Assembly (NCBI RefSeq): GCF_003597395.2
Contig: NC_133770.1
Coordinates: 205,910,270 to 205,974,269, forward strand
Length of the DNA stretch: 64,000 nt
Source: Chelonoidis abingdonii
Lineage: Eukaryota > Chordata > Testudines > Testudinidae
Reading direction: 5' to 3'
Every line of letters starts with the position of its first letter. The stretch's first letter is position 1. The notes beneath the pieces were generated by a model, which did not search any database, was not told the origin of the DNA, and saw only the letters and a program-made list of their open reading frames with translations. This document shows positions 1 to 13,605 of this stretch, one piece after another. The position numbers and the translations under genes are program-made.

Positions 1-613
1 AAGGGGCCATGCTCTCTAAACCCCAAAGGGGTTACAATTATAGCCCTGTTCCTACAGTGACTTTAGATGTCTTTTTCCAACAGAGGGTGGCGAGAGAAAA
101 AAAGTTTAAAGATGCTGTTTGATGGATCTTGTCTCCAGCATGTGCCAGTTGATCATCTGTCTGCTTTCCTTAAGAATGTCTAGATTTCTTAGTTACTCCA
201 TTAGAAAAAAAGAGAAAAAGATATCTTTCTTCTCTTTATGAAGCAGAAGGAATTATGCATTGAAGTACTGCCCTTAGCAATTAGAGACTTTTTTTTTTTT
301 TTTTTAATCTTTTCTCCCGGAGTCCAATATGCTTTTGGAGGATACAGTGGTCATAATATCTGCAGTCCCATCCCCATCACTTTGCTCTGTTCTCCAGTTA
401 TAAGTGGCTGACTTAGGATTTGAAAAATTCTCTTGCCAGGTGAGCATTAGTGCTTTTCCGAGGTCTAAGCAATGGATTTAGAAATTATGATTCACTTTAA
501 AATTAATCATGATGGTTGTAAAGATAATCCAGCAAAAGTAAACACGCGATGTTGTCATCCTGAGTCTGCAGACAGCTCCAGTATCTCTGCTGCTGATCAT
601 AGCATTCCCAGAC
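1..613. other. Unique noncoding DNA, left flank
   Basis: AT-rich sequence of normal vertebrate texture with no coding signal and a run of T at about 291-305. It ends where CR1-like sequence begins (from about 614). Unlike the following 20 kb it shows no obvious excess of CpG or scrambled motifs, so I take it as reliable sequence. Confidence 0.6.
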
Positions 614-3600
614 ATGATTCATAGACTCCAGGACTGGAAGGGACCTCGAGAGTTCATCGAGTCCAGTCCCCTGCCCTCACGGCAGGACCAAATACTGTCT
701 AGACCATCCCTAATAGACATTTATCTAACCCACTCTTAAATATCTCCAGACATGGAGATTCCACAACCTCCCTAGGCAATTTATTCCAGTGTTTAACTAC
801 CCTGACAGTTAGGAACTTTTTCCTAATCCACTAAATCTCCTGCTGCATTATTGCTTCTTGCTCTATCATTAGAGACTAAGTGAAACAGAGTTTTCTCCCC
901 CCCTTGTCTGATGACACCCTTTAGATACCTGAAACTGCTATGTCATGCCCTCTCAGTCTTCTCTTTCCAAACTAAACAAACCCATATCTTTCAGCCTTCT
1001 CAAGGTCATGTTTCTCTAAGGACCTTAATCATCTTGTGCTCTCTCGAGACCCTCTCCAGTTTCTCCTCCACATCTTCTTGAAATCGGTGCCCAGAAACTG
1101 GACACCACTACTCCATTGAAGTCCGAACCAGCTGCCATGAGTAGTATGCGGGAAGAACTGATCTCTGCTTTGCAATTCGTTTCAACACACCTGTAATGCA
1201 TCCCAGAATCAGGTTTGATTTTTTTGCAACAGTGAATCACACTGTTGACTCATTAATTAGCTTGGTCCACTATACCCATAGATCTCTTGTCTGCCATCCC
1301 TTCCTAGACACGTTTCCCTTCCATTCTTATGGTGAAAAACCTGTTCCTTCCAAGTTGGAAGCACTTTGCATTTTCTTATTGAACTCATCCGGTTCCTCAG
1401 ACATCTCCTTCTAGTAGTCATTTTGAATTTTAGACCCTGTCTCCCAAAGCCGTGCAATCGCTCCCAGTTTGGATATCGTCCGCAAACGTTTGAATAAGCC
1501 TACTTCTCTGATCCAACATCTAAGTCGTTATGAAGATATTGAATCAGAGCCAGGTCCCAAAACAGACCCTGCGGAACCCCACGTAAATTATACCTTTCCA
1601 CAGGATGGGAGCCATTAATACAACACAATAAACATCGTCCTGCAGTGAGTCGACGGTTTATCTTCGTCGAGTTAGCAGTTATGCCATCTTCCACATACTC
1701 GTTTGTATAGCACCAATCCAAGTTTTTTCTCCTAACCTCCAATCCCCCCCGTCTGACCTAACTTGTAAGATGGACCTAGAGTATTTTATTGATAAGGATA
1801 TTATTGATAGCGCACCGCACTGATACTCGCGAAAATGGACTCTTAGTGAAATTGTCTAGGTATACCACAGGACATCCACCGCTAGATTCTTAGGTCCCTC
1901 TAGTCACAACACAAGCTCGTATATCACATCCTCAATGAACTATGTGCTAGCAGAATTGGCTTTGACACAATCGTTCTTTGAGCGAAATGCCCTGAGATCG
2001 TGGCTATTCCCAACTAAAAGACCTTGTTCCAGTGAGCAGATGATTTCTTTAATTACTGCTCCGATATCTTCCTGAATAGAATATTATACTAACTGGTTCT
2101 ATGTAGTTCGCGTGGGGTTCTATAGTAATGAATCTCCTGAGGTATAGATGAAGCACTTGAGTTGGGCCGCATTTCCACAAGTAACTCTGTAAGTCCATCT
2201 CCCGTCGCCACACGACTTTCCAAAGATAATACTGAGCGTCAGATACCTAATCCTCTCATTGTGATAATATCTTGGAGTATTCTAGGAGCATTCATCAGGC
2301 CTGGTGACAGATAGCAGGCATCTAACTTAAAGCTGAGAATTTTATACTTGTCAGCGCTTTTAAATTCATAATTCATCTGTTCGAAACCTACCCCCCCTCT
2401 CCCATAGAGCGTCTACCATCTTGTTAACATCTCCTTCAGACTCTCAGTGAAGACCAAAAACAAAGTAAGATATCTAAGTTCCACCCTGAGTTCCTAAAAT
2501 ATCCTGTAACGTTCGTCACCACTCCTCATGAGTCACGAATGGGCGCCACCTCTGTCTTGGTCGTGTCGCGTCTTGCTGCAACTGGGAGGTGATGAGGTAA
2601 GGAATCATTACCTGTTCCCTTTAAATCCCCATCAGAGCTAGTAGTTGGAGCACTCAATATTGGCCTTGCTCCTAATCTGCCCATAACATCCGGGCTGATC
2701 GCCTTATTCAGCCCTTAATGTAGATTGTACCGTGAGTTCCCATTTTTGGATAGACTCTATTTATTTGTAGGTTTATGCAAGATCTCGTGGTAGCCAAGGT
2801 GGTCTTTTGGCCACATTTTCCTGTCTTTCCTACCCATCAAATATAGCTTTGCTTTGGGTGCACCCATAATAGAATGTCCCCCGATGCGCATAAAACTGCC
2901 ACTCTCCGCAGTTTGTTTTCCGCTCAGTCTTAGAGCCCAATGGACCCGGCTTACCAGTGCCTATCACTCTCTGAGCTACCAAAATCGCCCTTCTGAAATC
3001 CATGTCTTATTTCTGTACTCCCTCCTACCCTCCTTAGAATTGCAAATCCATGATTCAGGATCACTTTCACCGCAACTGACTTCACTTCAATTCTCAGAGT
3101 TACTCCCTATTGTTAAAATCAAGTCTAGAACAGTTCTCCCCAGTAGCTTTTTCAACCTTCTGAAATAAAGTTGTCTGCAATGCAGTCCAGGAAACTTATG
3201 GATAGTTTGTGGCCACGCGGTGTCTATTGCTTGCTTCCCAGAACAATATAGCAGATAGATATAGTCCCGGACTCATACAACGCAACCCAAAATCTGGGCT
3301 TTGGATGATGTTGTTCAGTTTAGAGTATTAAAACACAGGTATACCTTTCCGACACGGATAAATGGTGGGAAGTGCCGATGACCGTAACGAGGCCACCTAG
3401 CACGACATCACCATTGTTTGACCCTTTGATCCAACCCAGAGACTCTCAACACTCCGTCTCCTATTGTCCATTGCTAAAACTGTCAGTCCAAGTGTGTACA
3501 TTTAATATATATCCCCTCGCATTAGCTAGGAGGCAACACCACCGCCCTTTTGCGCCACCGGTTTGACCTTCTTGGCACTATACCGACATTCCCACCTACC

Positions 3601-6190
3601 AAACTTACTCCAATTCATGTATTAGCCACACCATAGCGTTCAGGTTGACTCAACTATAATAGTCATGAGTTTGCCATTAATTTATTAGCCACTGCTTCGT
3701 CCTTGCAACCGTGCTTCGATATGCCGTAACCTCACTATACCTCTACTGCACATAGTGTAATCAACTCAGGACATACTAAAGATACTCTGAGTAATGATCG
3801 TTGCCCCTCTTCTGCTGGGTGTACCTGTTAACATTCTTTTTGGAGCAATCTTACAAATCCACAATGGTTATTATAGTATATTTTTATAGTTCAGGGTCCG
3901 CCGGCCCTCGTTTCTCTCTGCATTATAGCCGCACGCTCCCCTTGGTTTCCGACCCATCTCCAGGTCTTCATGTTTCCCCACTCATTAACAGACGCAGCCT
4001 CCATCTTTATAGGTATCTGATCACACTTCTTCTCAAGACCTGTGCATACACCTAATCGGTCGTGGATCCTAGTATTACAAATGCCCTCCTCAACGTGGTG
4101 TTAGGATGGTATATAAGGCGTTACATCTGTAAGCATAATAGGGTGGTCGTGCGCGTCTCACTGTCGTAAGAAAGGTGAGAGGCACAGAGAATAAGTGATT
4201 GCTAGAAGGATCACATAAATAACTTGTACCAGAGCCATTTATCTGCCTAGCAGTCCTTCCTCCTCGAATAGCATCCGTGTCAGGAAGCCAAAGCCCTCCT
4301 GTGCGACACCACCACTTTCGCAGCCTAAGGCATCACCTCCGTGAAATGCAACTGCTCTGCCATCCGGCCCCTACCTTTGAACAGAAGTAATCGGAAGAAA
4401 GTACACTCTGCGAGCTCCAGACCCACTCACCTGTACTAATGCGTTGCCAAGATCCCAGAGCCCTGCTAATCACGGGCACTCTTGAGTCCACTCAGCATCA
4501 CCTTTATCGCAGTATCAAGTTCGTAGAGCCACACAAAACATCCTGCTTGGATGAGTAGCCATGGGGTAGTAGTCAGAAGCGCCGGAATGAGGATCCTCTT
4601 ACGACAAGTGTGCCCACTGTACGTGGTAAAAATCATTGTCAGATACAGCACCACTTGGACTAAATGGTCAGCACTTAGTTACACCTCCCGAGAATAATAT
4701 GTAGGGCGACCAGAGGGTTGCCCCTTGACGAAGCAAGATCTGCTCCCGTTCCTCCTTCCTAGGCTCAAAATAGAGTGGACAAGTCATGAATTTACTACTG
4801 TCTAGAGGGATTACATGCACATCACATTGTTTTCCCACCAGCATGAATGAGTGAGGCTGGAATCTGGGGCTCAGACAGTTCACTTCTACTAGAGAGTCCT
4901 CGCTTGAGCACACACATACATGTACACTACACTATTTCATAGCGATTTGTCACTTTCATGTGGTCCTCATGCAGACCTAGCCACACAAGCCTAGCCATGA
5001 AACGGGTACCAAGGCTTAACTCCTCCTATTACTTGTCGGCGGGTGACCAACTCCATTCTCGCATCTGTCATATTTCATAGAAGAGCATGACTGCAGACCG
5101 CAGCGAGGGAATGAGTTAGGCCACGACCGGAGGGTTCGCAAGCATGTGGTGGGAGCATAGCCTGAGACCAGAAATGCAACCAGCTGCCAGTGTCACCCGT
5201 TGCCAGCAAAGCCATCTTTGCGCTGCTATCACTAGATCTAACACCATTTGGACATGATAAGTGTCATTTGTGTTAAACAGCAATATGCGACTAATGTGGA
5301 ATCACATTATACCAACTCTGGCACCACCTGAATAAGCCTGCACAGCGTTCTGCTCCCCAATGGACTAGCTGCGCAGGCCAAATTGTCTATCGATGAGAGA
5401 TATCGCAAGAGATATGACCTCCACTCATATACACTAGCCACCTACCCTCCTAGTAAGACCTACTACCACCTAGAGCGTTGTCGACGTGAGATACCACCAG
5501 CAGTAGCAACCATTGTCTCACTAATGGAGTCCAGCCCTTCGAAAAGCCTATCCCCTTGGTTGTGGGAAAAAACATAAATGGGACATTGAGATGGAACTAT
5601 GATAGCAAGGCGTACATCAAGATGGCATTAGTGAGGAGCATAGAGTTCAAACTCACACCACAAACCCTCAGGCACCATCCGGGCTAGAACGCCAGATCCA
5701 TGCTTGGTGCTCTTGCTCTGGCTACAAGCGTCAGGTTGGAGAGGAGAAGAAGCAATGAGCGAAACGTAAATATGAGCGAAGAGACACTTTCTTATTCCTT
5801 TACACACATTAGTACAGCCGTAACCTCTTGAACCACAACAGAGAGGCAGCGTTCATCTCTCACTCTCTATTATCTCCACACTAGGCATACTAGATCGCTT
5901 GTCCGACTCTCGCTCTCGCGTCTACAAAGATGAGAGTTTGGAGATTAGTTTGGATTTATAATAAGACCAAGGGATTAACTAGGAGTCTCAATTACGCCAC
6001 ACAGAAGAAAGGAACACCACTCATACACAAGGGCCCCGTCCGTTCGCTACCCTCTTCCAAACCCCTTGCTAAACTCCTCGGTTAGCAGCCCCCTTGGAAA
6101 GCCCCCCCTGCGCTTGTGCGCGGCTTTAAAGCCTCTGTAAGGAGCCTGAGTGGAATGCACCGCCCCACTTTGATTAATGGCTCTAGAGTC
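614..6190 (-). mobile_element. CR1 LINE copy, very noisy (duplicate of 21270-25640)
   Basis: This stretch can be followed piece by piece against the cleaner CR1 at 21270-25640, in the same orientation. It starts at the CR1 3' end (the 'ggactggaagggacctc' region), passes through the reverse-transcriptase part (around 1560 and 2000-2100), the endonuclease part (around 3000-3200) and the esterase part (around 4260-4900), and ends in the 5' GC-rich leader near 6030-6190. Differences are mostly single-base insertions, with some deletions and substitutions every few bases. The copy is about 5.5 kb against about 4.4 kb in the cleaner one. No reading frame survives beyond about 100 codons. The element is a non-LTR retrotransposon whose product would copy its own RNA, and nothing here could be functional. 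The pattern looks like raw long-read error rather than ageing. Confidence 0.8.
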
Positions 6191-6539
6191 TAACTCTTAC
6201 CAAAAGTATGAATCGTTCTAGAGCTTCGATATCACGATCCTTGTCGCCCAATAACAATCTGTAAGAACTTACATGCTGGTCATCTAAATATAAGGAATAG
6301 AATGCATTCGTTCTTACAAATGCTCAGCTGCTTCTCTAAGCTGAAACAAAGGCCACAACTAGGGCTGACCATCGGGACCAACCATTTGCTAGTGCCTGAA
6401 ATATCATTTCGTTTTAGTTTTACTACTCCTTAACACAATCCTTGGGTAGCAAAATCTACTCGCGGTGGAGCGAATATTACTCGCGCCACGTAGATAAGCA
6501 GAAATAGCCCCGTGTAGCAGCATAAGCTGTATAATGATT

Positions 6540-8865
6540 ATAAATGCGATCTCGCTCATTTCATGCATTTTTGCAAGCTCTGACTAGCAACTGCAGGACA
6601 GTATTCCGATTCCAAGAACCAGAAACATGGTCCAGCGTTAAAGCATGAACGACAAAAGGTAGGCACTGAGGTATCACAGGGATGGGAGGAAGACAGTTTC
6701 ATATAATAAATATATTTCTGACGATTGTGGACCAAATGAATGCAGAAGCGATTGCTTGTGTGCACAGAGTGAGCGTATCTGAGCTAACTTGAATCCAGCT
6801 AGCACCATAAGTAAATAAAAGTGAAGAGAGTGCAGCGTGGCATTAGAGCAGGCTAACAAGCCATGTACATACCAGGGTTGCGCAGGGCTGTACCTACCTT
6901 GCTAAGCGGCAAGCCCCGACTGGCCATGACCTCTGAACCTGTGGAATGAGCCACAGGTTTAGCCTAGAAGAAAAGTTGTTAGTGAGAATTGTAGCACGAA
7001 AAAGGAATCGTGCACGCATATGAAGACAAAGGCTCCTTGAGGCGTACGCAGATCTGTGTGTTCAATGAGGTGATGTTCACTGATAGTTATTCATGCCAGA
7101 GATATGCCAAAGGGCCCTTCTGTTTTAACTATAGTTCCAGATAGGACCTGAGGATTCTGGCTTTGTAGAATGTAAAATATTCAAATGTCTGAATATAAAC
7201 CAATAAAGTGCTAAGATCTGTTAAAACATTATAGCTGATGGGGAAAAAATAAAAGCTTGCTAATTATGTCCCTTAAAGCCAAACATAGATAGAGTTCCAT
7301 ATTTGAATAACTTGAAAATTGTTTTAAAAATGAAATTGAAGACACTTTAAAAAAAAAAGCAGCTACCAATTTATGCCAAGGCTGCTAAGCGTTATGCTCA
7401 AAAAGAAGACTTACTGCATCATTCGTAAGCAACCCACACACACTCAATAAAACTTATAGGAATGTATAGAGTAATGTGGACGTATTATGAGAACCTCAAT
7501 AATTGGCCAAAAACCAAAATCAAATCAGATATGTAAAAAGGCCAATTTCGGTTTAGCTAGGGAATCTAGTCTTTCCTATTGCGATCAGCGATTATTGATT
7601 ACGGACTATTTTACTTAACTCAGTGAGAAGTAGTCAACGAGCCCGGGACCGTTGAATGAAAAGGCAGTAACCAATTTTTCCTGAAAGTGTTTTTTCATAT
7701 CAATATAAGGGTAAGGGGACACCAAACAATGCTAATAGTTGCAATACATTCTGATGTTGAGCAAGATAGTGCTAATTCTGTATAAAGCAACAGAGGGCAG
7801 AATAGACCAACTTCTTAAAGAAAATAGAGCCCAGCCATGCTCCTCAGTATACAGAGCAGGATACTGAAGTGGTTACTGATGGAGCTGGAAATTAGCACCA
7901 ATCCAATAAGAAAATAATCAAGAAGTGACTGCAGATAGGGTGCAGAAATATAACAGCCTGGAAAGAGCTAAAAGCATTTTTGTAGTTGTATTTGTTTTAA
8001 TGAAGCGTTAGACATGCATTAATTTAGTTGGTGGTGTTGAAAGGTAAAACTAAGTACAATGTAACACTTAGCACAGCACTCTCACATGACTCTTAGTCAA
8101 AGGAAGAAAAGGTCGTGGTGGTGGGAGGATATTGATACAGGTTTCATACTAATTTAAGCTCTGAGGATAGAAGAGTGATGGCACAGTCTATAGTAAGCTT
8201 AACTGCACATCATGCTGTAGAAAACGAGAAAAATGAATCAGGACTATTTACAGAGTGTAATAGATGAAGAAGCCTGAAATATATTAACCTAACTGTTTTG
8301 AGGAGCATCCCACGTTTATTAATTGAAGACACCGAGATTATATAAATAATCATCCGCTCCTTCCTATCATTAAATATTACTCTCTTAATAATATTTTTCG
8401 CAAGCAGTTTCATTGAACTAATCGCTTGAGAATTATCTAAGAACAAGCGGTCTCACGCGTATATGCTACTGTAATGAAGGTCTGTATTAACCACTAATGA
8501 TTTATATTACTCGCTCGGTCACAGAATCGGAGATTACAGCAGTGAAGATTAAATATCGTAGACTAAGACTATGTTGATGCCTAAGACTTATAGAAAGTGG
8601 GTTACTGTGAGCTAGCTACCGGAATCCACACCTTCTATGGCATGAGTGATAACTACTGTTGTCACCAAGACACAGCGACGGTTTTAGTTATAACAGTGAT
8701 AGTTCAGATTTACAATAAGCATGTAGGTAGGATGACTACGCCTACTTGCTGAATGTGTCCTCACTCACCCACGGGAGCTGCACCAATGATTGCACAGTGG
8801 TGGGAATTTAGAAGTGCCAGGGACAACGGACCTACATTTGGTAGAGATACCACAGAGAAATAGAT
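6540..8865. repeat. Noisy duplicate of unique DNA at 25800-27835
   Basis: Non-transposon sequence that matches 25800-27835 in order and orientation. Examples are the stretch around 6640-6860 against 25900-26110, around 7095-7330 against 26340-26560, and around 7780-7990 against 26990-27170. Single-base insertions and deletions are frequent throughout. Because unique DNA is duplicated along with the CR1, the relationship is a segmental or assembly duplication and not two independent CR1 insertions. No gene was seen in either copy. Confidence 0.8.
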
Positions 8866-9780
8866 CCTTTGTCTACGCGAGCAGAGTTTAGTGTTGACAA
8901 AAGTTGAGTCGTTCACATGTACACGATTGATTACTTGGGCCCGATCACAGAATTAAGGACCACTGTTGCATTCCACGTAATAGCATGTCCTTGGAGGTAC
9001 ACAAGCAGTCAACGGCTATGCGAGGCTATATTATGCATCAAACCAGAAACAGTGCACTGGGGTAGCTATCCCACTGGCAACTGGCAACAGGTGTGCTTTG
9101 GGAAGGGTTTGCAAGTGCCTCCTGGGGCTAGGTACAGACATCAGGTGATGACTTACCCAGTCCCATTGTCCATGGGCATCTACTAGATGTGTAGCTACTT
9201 TCAACTGAAGCAGAAGTGGGTGGGAAGGACGAGTGGGTAACGGAGTGTGTGTGCGTGTGTGTGGGGGAGAGAGACCGTGTATGTCCTGGGAATGGAGGAG
9301 GGAGTGAAACGCCAGTGAACAGGGATTAGCAGAGTGTAAGCCGTGTTGGCATCTGTATTTAAGATCTCAGACAGCAACCCGAAGCAACCGTCTAAGGGAA
9401 CATGGAGGGGAAACCCTCCCCTACAACATCAAGTCGGTCCCACGACCTCCCTCCTGGTTTCTGCACAGCGCACCAGTCGCCCAGCACAAACGGTCGCCCG
9501 CGAAAAGGACCCTCACAAGCAGCAGCCGGCCTGCCACTGTTCTCCGTGTGGGACTGAAGAGAGCAGAATTCCCACATAAATTATTGTTCATTGCTGTTGG
9601 AACAGAGCAGCCATGCCAAGCTTGTGAGAAACTTCCTGGAGCTTTGAAAGAGAGGGCAACATGTGGAGCTGTGGCAGGGAGCGAATACAAAACAGTGACA
9701 AGAGACGTCTCACGGTGCATTGTGGAGACGGGGGAATCTGTTATGGCAACGACAAATCATCAAAAGTAATGCCGCTGGAG
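8866..9780. mobile_element. Noisy, truncated copy of the 27840-28861 MITE
   Basis: Matches the MITE-like element at 27840-28861 from its left terminus ('ctttgtctacgc') up to the point equivalent to about 28690, then stops. The right terminal inverted repeat is missing. The shared stretch includes the CA/GT-rich part near 9245-9290. The end of the match at about 9780 marks the end of the 9.2 kb duplicated block. Confidence 0.7.
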
Positions 9781-10089
9781 ACAATATGCGGCGGTGGGAG
9801 GGTGTTGTATGGTGCGGATAGCCAGCAGCGAAAATAATAAACCTCTTGTTTCCCTACACCAGGAAGGGGAGGGAATAGGCAACTATAGAGGTAAAGGTTA
9901 AACGACTAGCCTGGGCTGTCCCGCCCACGCTATTCACAGTGCCTTGGAGAGGCAGATGTCATATTAGTATTTTAGAGCCAGTCTTATCCAATTAGGGCAA
10001 GACATCAGGATGATCAGGTTTCCAGCACCTCCCTGTGAGATGATCCATGTGTTCTTCACCCACAGAATTCCCGATTAGGCAGTTAATGT
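9781..10089. other. Unassigned noisy spacer
   Basis: Sequence between the end of the direct duplicate and the start of the inverted CR1 copy. I find no match to the region that follows 28690 and no coding signal. Confidence 0.4.
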
Positions 10090-13000
10090 GAAAGGTGCCT
10101 ACTGGTTGGAATCTCTGCAGATGGTTGCGAGGCTACAGTAGAGGGGCCTTCTAGGTTGAGTAGGATCCGTATCACGAGCAATTTCCTGGACAGTATCCAT
10201 GTGGAGACAGCGGGTAGCTGTCCCAGTTCCCAGGATTGTGACACACCACTGGTAGGAGAAGATGGTCAAGGTGGCACTGGCGTCGGTTGCTTCTGGCAGC
10301 GCTCCACCCCTGCTTGGAAACCCCTCCGTCGTGTAGACAGGTAACCCGTCTATGCATCTTTCTTGATACAGCAGAGAGAACTGAATACCCCGTAAGTAAA
10401 GGAGGAGAAGCCTGTTACTCCCCAAGTGGTGGGTCTGCCTGCCACACTGAAATAAAGAGCGGCAACGTAGGTAAGTGGTGGTTCAGAGTGCTCTGAATTG
10501 AGGGGACGGAGCACCACTGTCGCCCTGACATTATTCGGGAGGTATTGTGCCTGCCAGGGGCTCGTATCCTGAATGGTTACAGAGGCATTGTCAAGGTATC
10601 CGGCCTCTCTGATACTACACCCTGCTACTCTTCCTTGTGGGCACCAATGATACGTGCGAGGTTGATGCTGAGTGGATCTTCAAGACTGGACTACAGGGCT
10701 TCTGAGTACAGGTGAAGGCGTCTGTGAGCGCGGTGGTATTCTTCGAATTCTTCCTGTCAAAGGTAGGGTTCCGGGGCAGAGACAGATCATACGGAGTAGT
10801 AAGCTGGCGCAAATGGTTTCGCCAGGAGGGCTTTGGCTTCCTCGACCACGGGGGATGTATTCGGAGAAGGACTGCTAGGGCAGAAATGGCGTCCCTTCAA
10901 AGGAGAGGACGACCACTATTTGCATACCGGCTGAGGCTAAACCTAGTGAGGTGGGCTTTAAACTAGGTTCACGGGGGAATAGTGTGAGGCACAGCCCTAC
11001 AAGTAAGTGGGGAACATGGAAGACTGGGAGATGGGTCGGCACACAAGAGGGACGCCGTGGGCTATAAATGGCAAGAGCAGCAAGCAGGGTCCGGCACAAA
11101 ACTGGGAGGCAAGATCACCAGTTATCTTAGGATGGCCTATATACAACTGCAAGCAAGTATGGGTTAATTAGCAGGAGACACGAAAGTGCTAATAAATTAA
11201 ATTACAACTATGAACATGTTGGCATCACTGACCACATTGGTGAGCGTAATACTGATTGGAGTTTGGTGTGGATGGCTTATAGTTGCTCAAGAAGGATTAA
11301 ACAGTGGGAAAAGGGGGTGGGTGTTTGCCTTAATATATTTACCAATGTCCACATTGGCACTGAGGTGGAGATGGACATAGGAGACGGAATTTTGAGAGTC
11401 TCTGGGTTAGGATAAAAGGGTAAAACAATGGTGTGATGATGTCGTGCTAGGAGTCTACTCAGGCCACCTACCCAGGAGTGGAAGAGCTTTTTTAACAACT
11501 AACAACATCATCCAAGCCCAGATCTTGTGGTGATCGGGACTTCAACTATCAGGATATATGTTGTGAAAGATACCCGCGGGCCTCAACAAACTAATTCCAA
11601 TAAGTTCATGGACTTGATTGCAGACAACTTTTATTTCGAGGTATTAAAGCTATGGAGAGAAGCTGTTCTAGACTGATTTTAACAAAATAGCGGGGAACTC
11701 GTGAGTATTTGAAAGTAGAATCGTTTGGGTATGAAAGTGTATCACTGAAATCATAGAGTTTTGCAATTCTAAGGAAGGGTAGAAGGATACAGTGCAAATT
11801 AGAGCATGGATTTCAGGAAGGCAGATTATTTGTTCAAGTCTCAGCAGCAGCTGATAGGTAAGGTCATGGGATCAAGGACTGAGGGGGGAAAAAACAACTG
11901 CGGAGAGTTGGCAAGTTATTTCGAAGGACACTTTAAGGGCCCAAAAGCAAGCTACTTGATGGGTCAGTTAAATGAACAGGGAAATGTGGGCAAACGACAC
12001 CTTGGCTCTAACCACGGCGATCTTTGCATAACCTACAAAATAAAAGGAGTCATATAAAAATGGAAACTATGGTTCCAGATTCACAAAGATGAATATAGGC
12101 ACACATAACACGAATGTAGGGGCAAAGATTACGAAAAACGCAGAGGCCAACATGAGCTCAAACTAGCTCATGGGAATAAAGGGGAAACAAGAAAGACTTT
12201 TTATCAATACATTAGAAGCAAAGAGAAGACAAAGATCAGGGTCGCCACTGCTCAGTGCAGGAGCGGAGAAACAGTAACAGGAAAACTTGGACATGCGAGG
12301 TGGCTTAATGAACTTCTTTGTTTGGTCTTTCACTGAGAAGTCTGAAGGGATGTCTAACAAACGTGAACGCTTATCGGGAACGGGGGGTAGTTCCGAAGAT
12401 TAAATGAATAAACAAAAAAAAGCGAACAAGTTTAAAAATCATCTTAGAAAAATTAGATGCCTGCAAAGTCACCAGGGCTGATGAAATGCATCTAGAATAC
12501 TCAAGGAATTAATAGAGGAGGTTATCTGAGCTTAGCCCTATTATCCTTTGGCAATCAGGGAAATATAGTGCCCATCTATAAAAAGGGAAATAAAAACAAC
12601 CCAGGAAACTACAGACCAGTTAGTTTAACTTCTGTGCCAGGGAAGATAATGGAGCAAGTAATTAAAGAAATCATCTGCAAACACTTGGAAGGTGGTAAGG
12701 TGATAGGGAATAGCCAGCATGGATTTGTAAAGAACAAATCGTGTCAAACCAATCTGATAGCTTTCTTTGATAGGATAATGAGCTTGTGGATAAGGGAGAA
12801 GCGGTGGATGTGGTATACCTAGACTTTAGTAAGGCATTTGATACGGTCTCGCATGATATCTTATCGATAAACTAGGCAAATACAATTTAGATGGGGCTAC
12901 TATAAGGTGGGTGCATAACTGGCTGGATAACCGTACTCAGAGAGTAGTTATTAATGGCTCCCAATCCTGCTGGAAAGGTATAACAAGTGGGGTTCCGCAG

Positions 13001-13605
13001 GGGTCTGTTTTGGGACCGGCTCTGTTCAATATCTTCATCAACGACTTAGATGTTGGCATAGAAAGTACGCTTATTAAGTTTGCAGACGATACCAAACTGG
13101 GAGGGATTGCAACTGCTTTGGAGGACAGGGTCAAAATTCAAAATGATCTGGACAAATTGGAGAAATGGTCTGAGGTAAACCGGATGAAGTTCAAAAGACA
13201 AATGCAAAGTGCTCCACTTAGGAAGGAACAATCAGTTTCACACATACAGAATGGGAAGAGACTGTCTAGGAAGGAGTATGGCAGAAAGAGATCTAGGGGT
13301 CATAGTGGACCACAAGCTAAATATGAGTCAACAGTGTGATACTGTTGCAAAAAAAGCAAACGTGATTCTGGGGATGCATTAACAGGTGTGTTGTAAACAA
13401 GACACGAGAAGTCATTCTTCCGCTCTACTCTGCGCTGGTTAGGCCTCAACTGGAGTATTGTGTCCAGTTCTGGGCACCGCATTTCAAGAAAGATGTGGAG
13501 AAATTGGAGAGGGTCCAGAGAAGAGCAACAAGAATGATTAAAGGTCTTGAGAACATGAGCTATGAAGGAAGGCTGAAAGAATTGGGTTTCAGTCGTGCTC
13601 AGCAT
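10090..13605 (+). mobile_element. CR1 LINE copy, + strand, 3' end missing
   Basis: Reverse complement of about 25150-21660 of the cleaner CR1. It begins near the coiled-coil/zinc-finger part of ORF1 ('gtgaaaggtgcctactgg' near 10090), passes the esterase region (10560-10960) and endonuclease region (11500-12060), and ends in the reverse-transcriptase C-terminal region. The sequence is noisy up to about 12500, then becomes nearly clean to 13590, where it breaks off about 350-390 bases before the expected 3' end. The following bases match nothing recognised. The length is close to that of the matching part of the clean copy, so it is less insertion-rich than the copy at 614-6190. Confidence 0.85.
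12568..13605 (+). pseudogene. CR1 ORF2 reverse transcriptase, frameshifted
   Basis: The best-preserved part of the + strand CR1. Three reading-frame blocks give a non-LTR reverse transcriptase, the enzyme that copies element RNA at a nicked chromosomal target. Block 1 (12568-12820) carries the fingers region with '[19 protein letters not shown]' and '[16 protein letters not shown]'. A short stretch in another frame near 12815-12850 holds the first catalytic-aspartate motif ([12 protein letters not shown]). Block 2 (12911-13220) has '[10 protein letters not shown]' and the catalytic FADD at 13079-13090. Block 3 (about 13380-13605) has the thumb region '[18 protein letters not shown]'. The frames are separated by single-base indels near 12790, 12860 and 13195. 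The - strand copy at 21.4-22.8 kb has its lesions at other places, so the two damage patterns are independent. Confidence 0.85.

Noticed and set aside
9343..10878. Cluster of overlapping frames suggesting small genes
   Set aside because: They lie in noisy duplicate MITE and CR1 sequence and are chance frames created by base errors.
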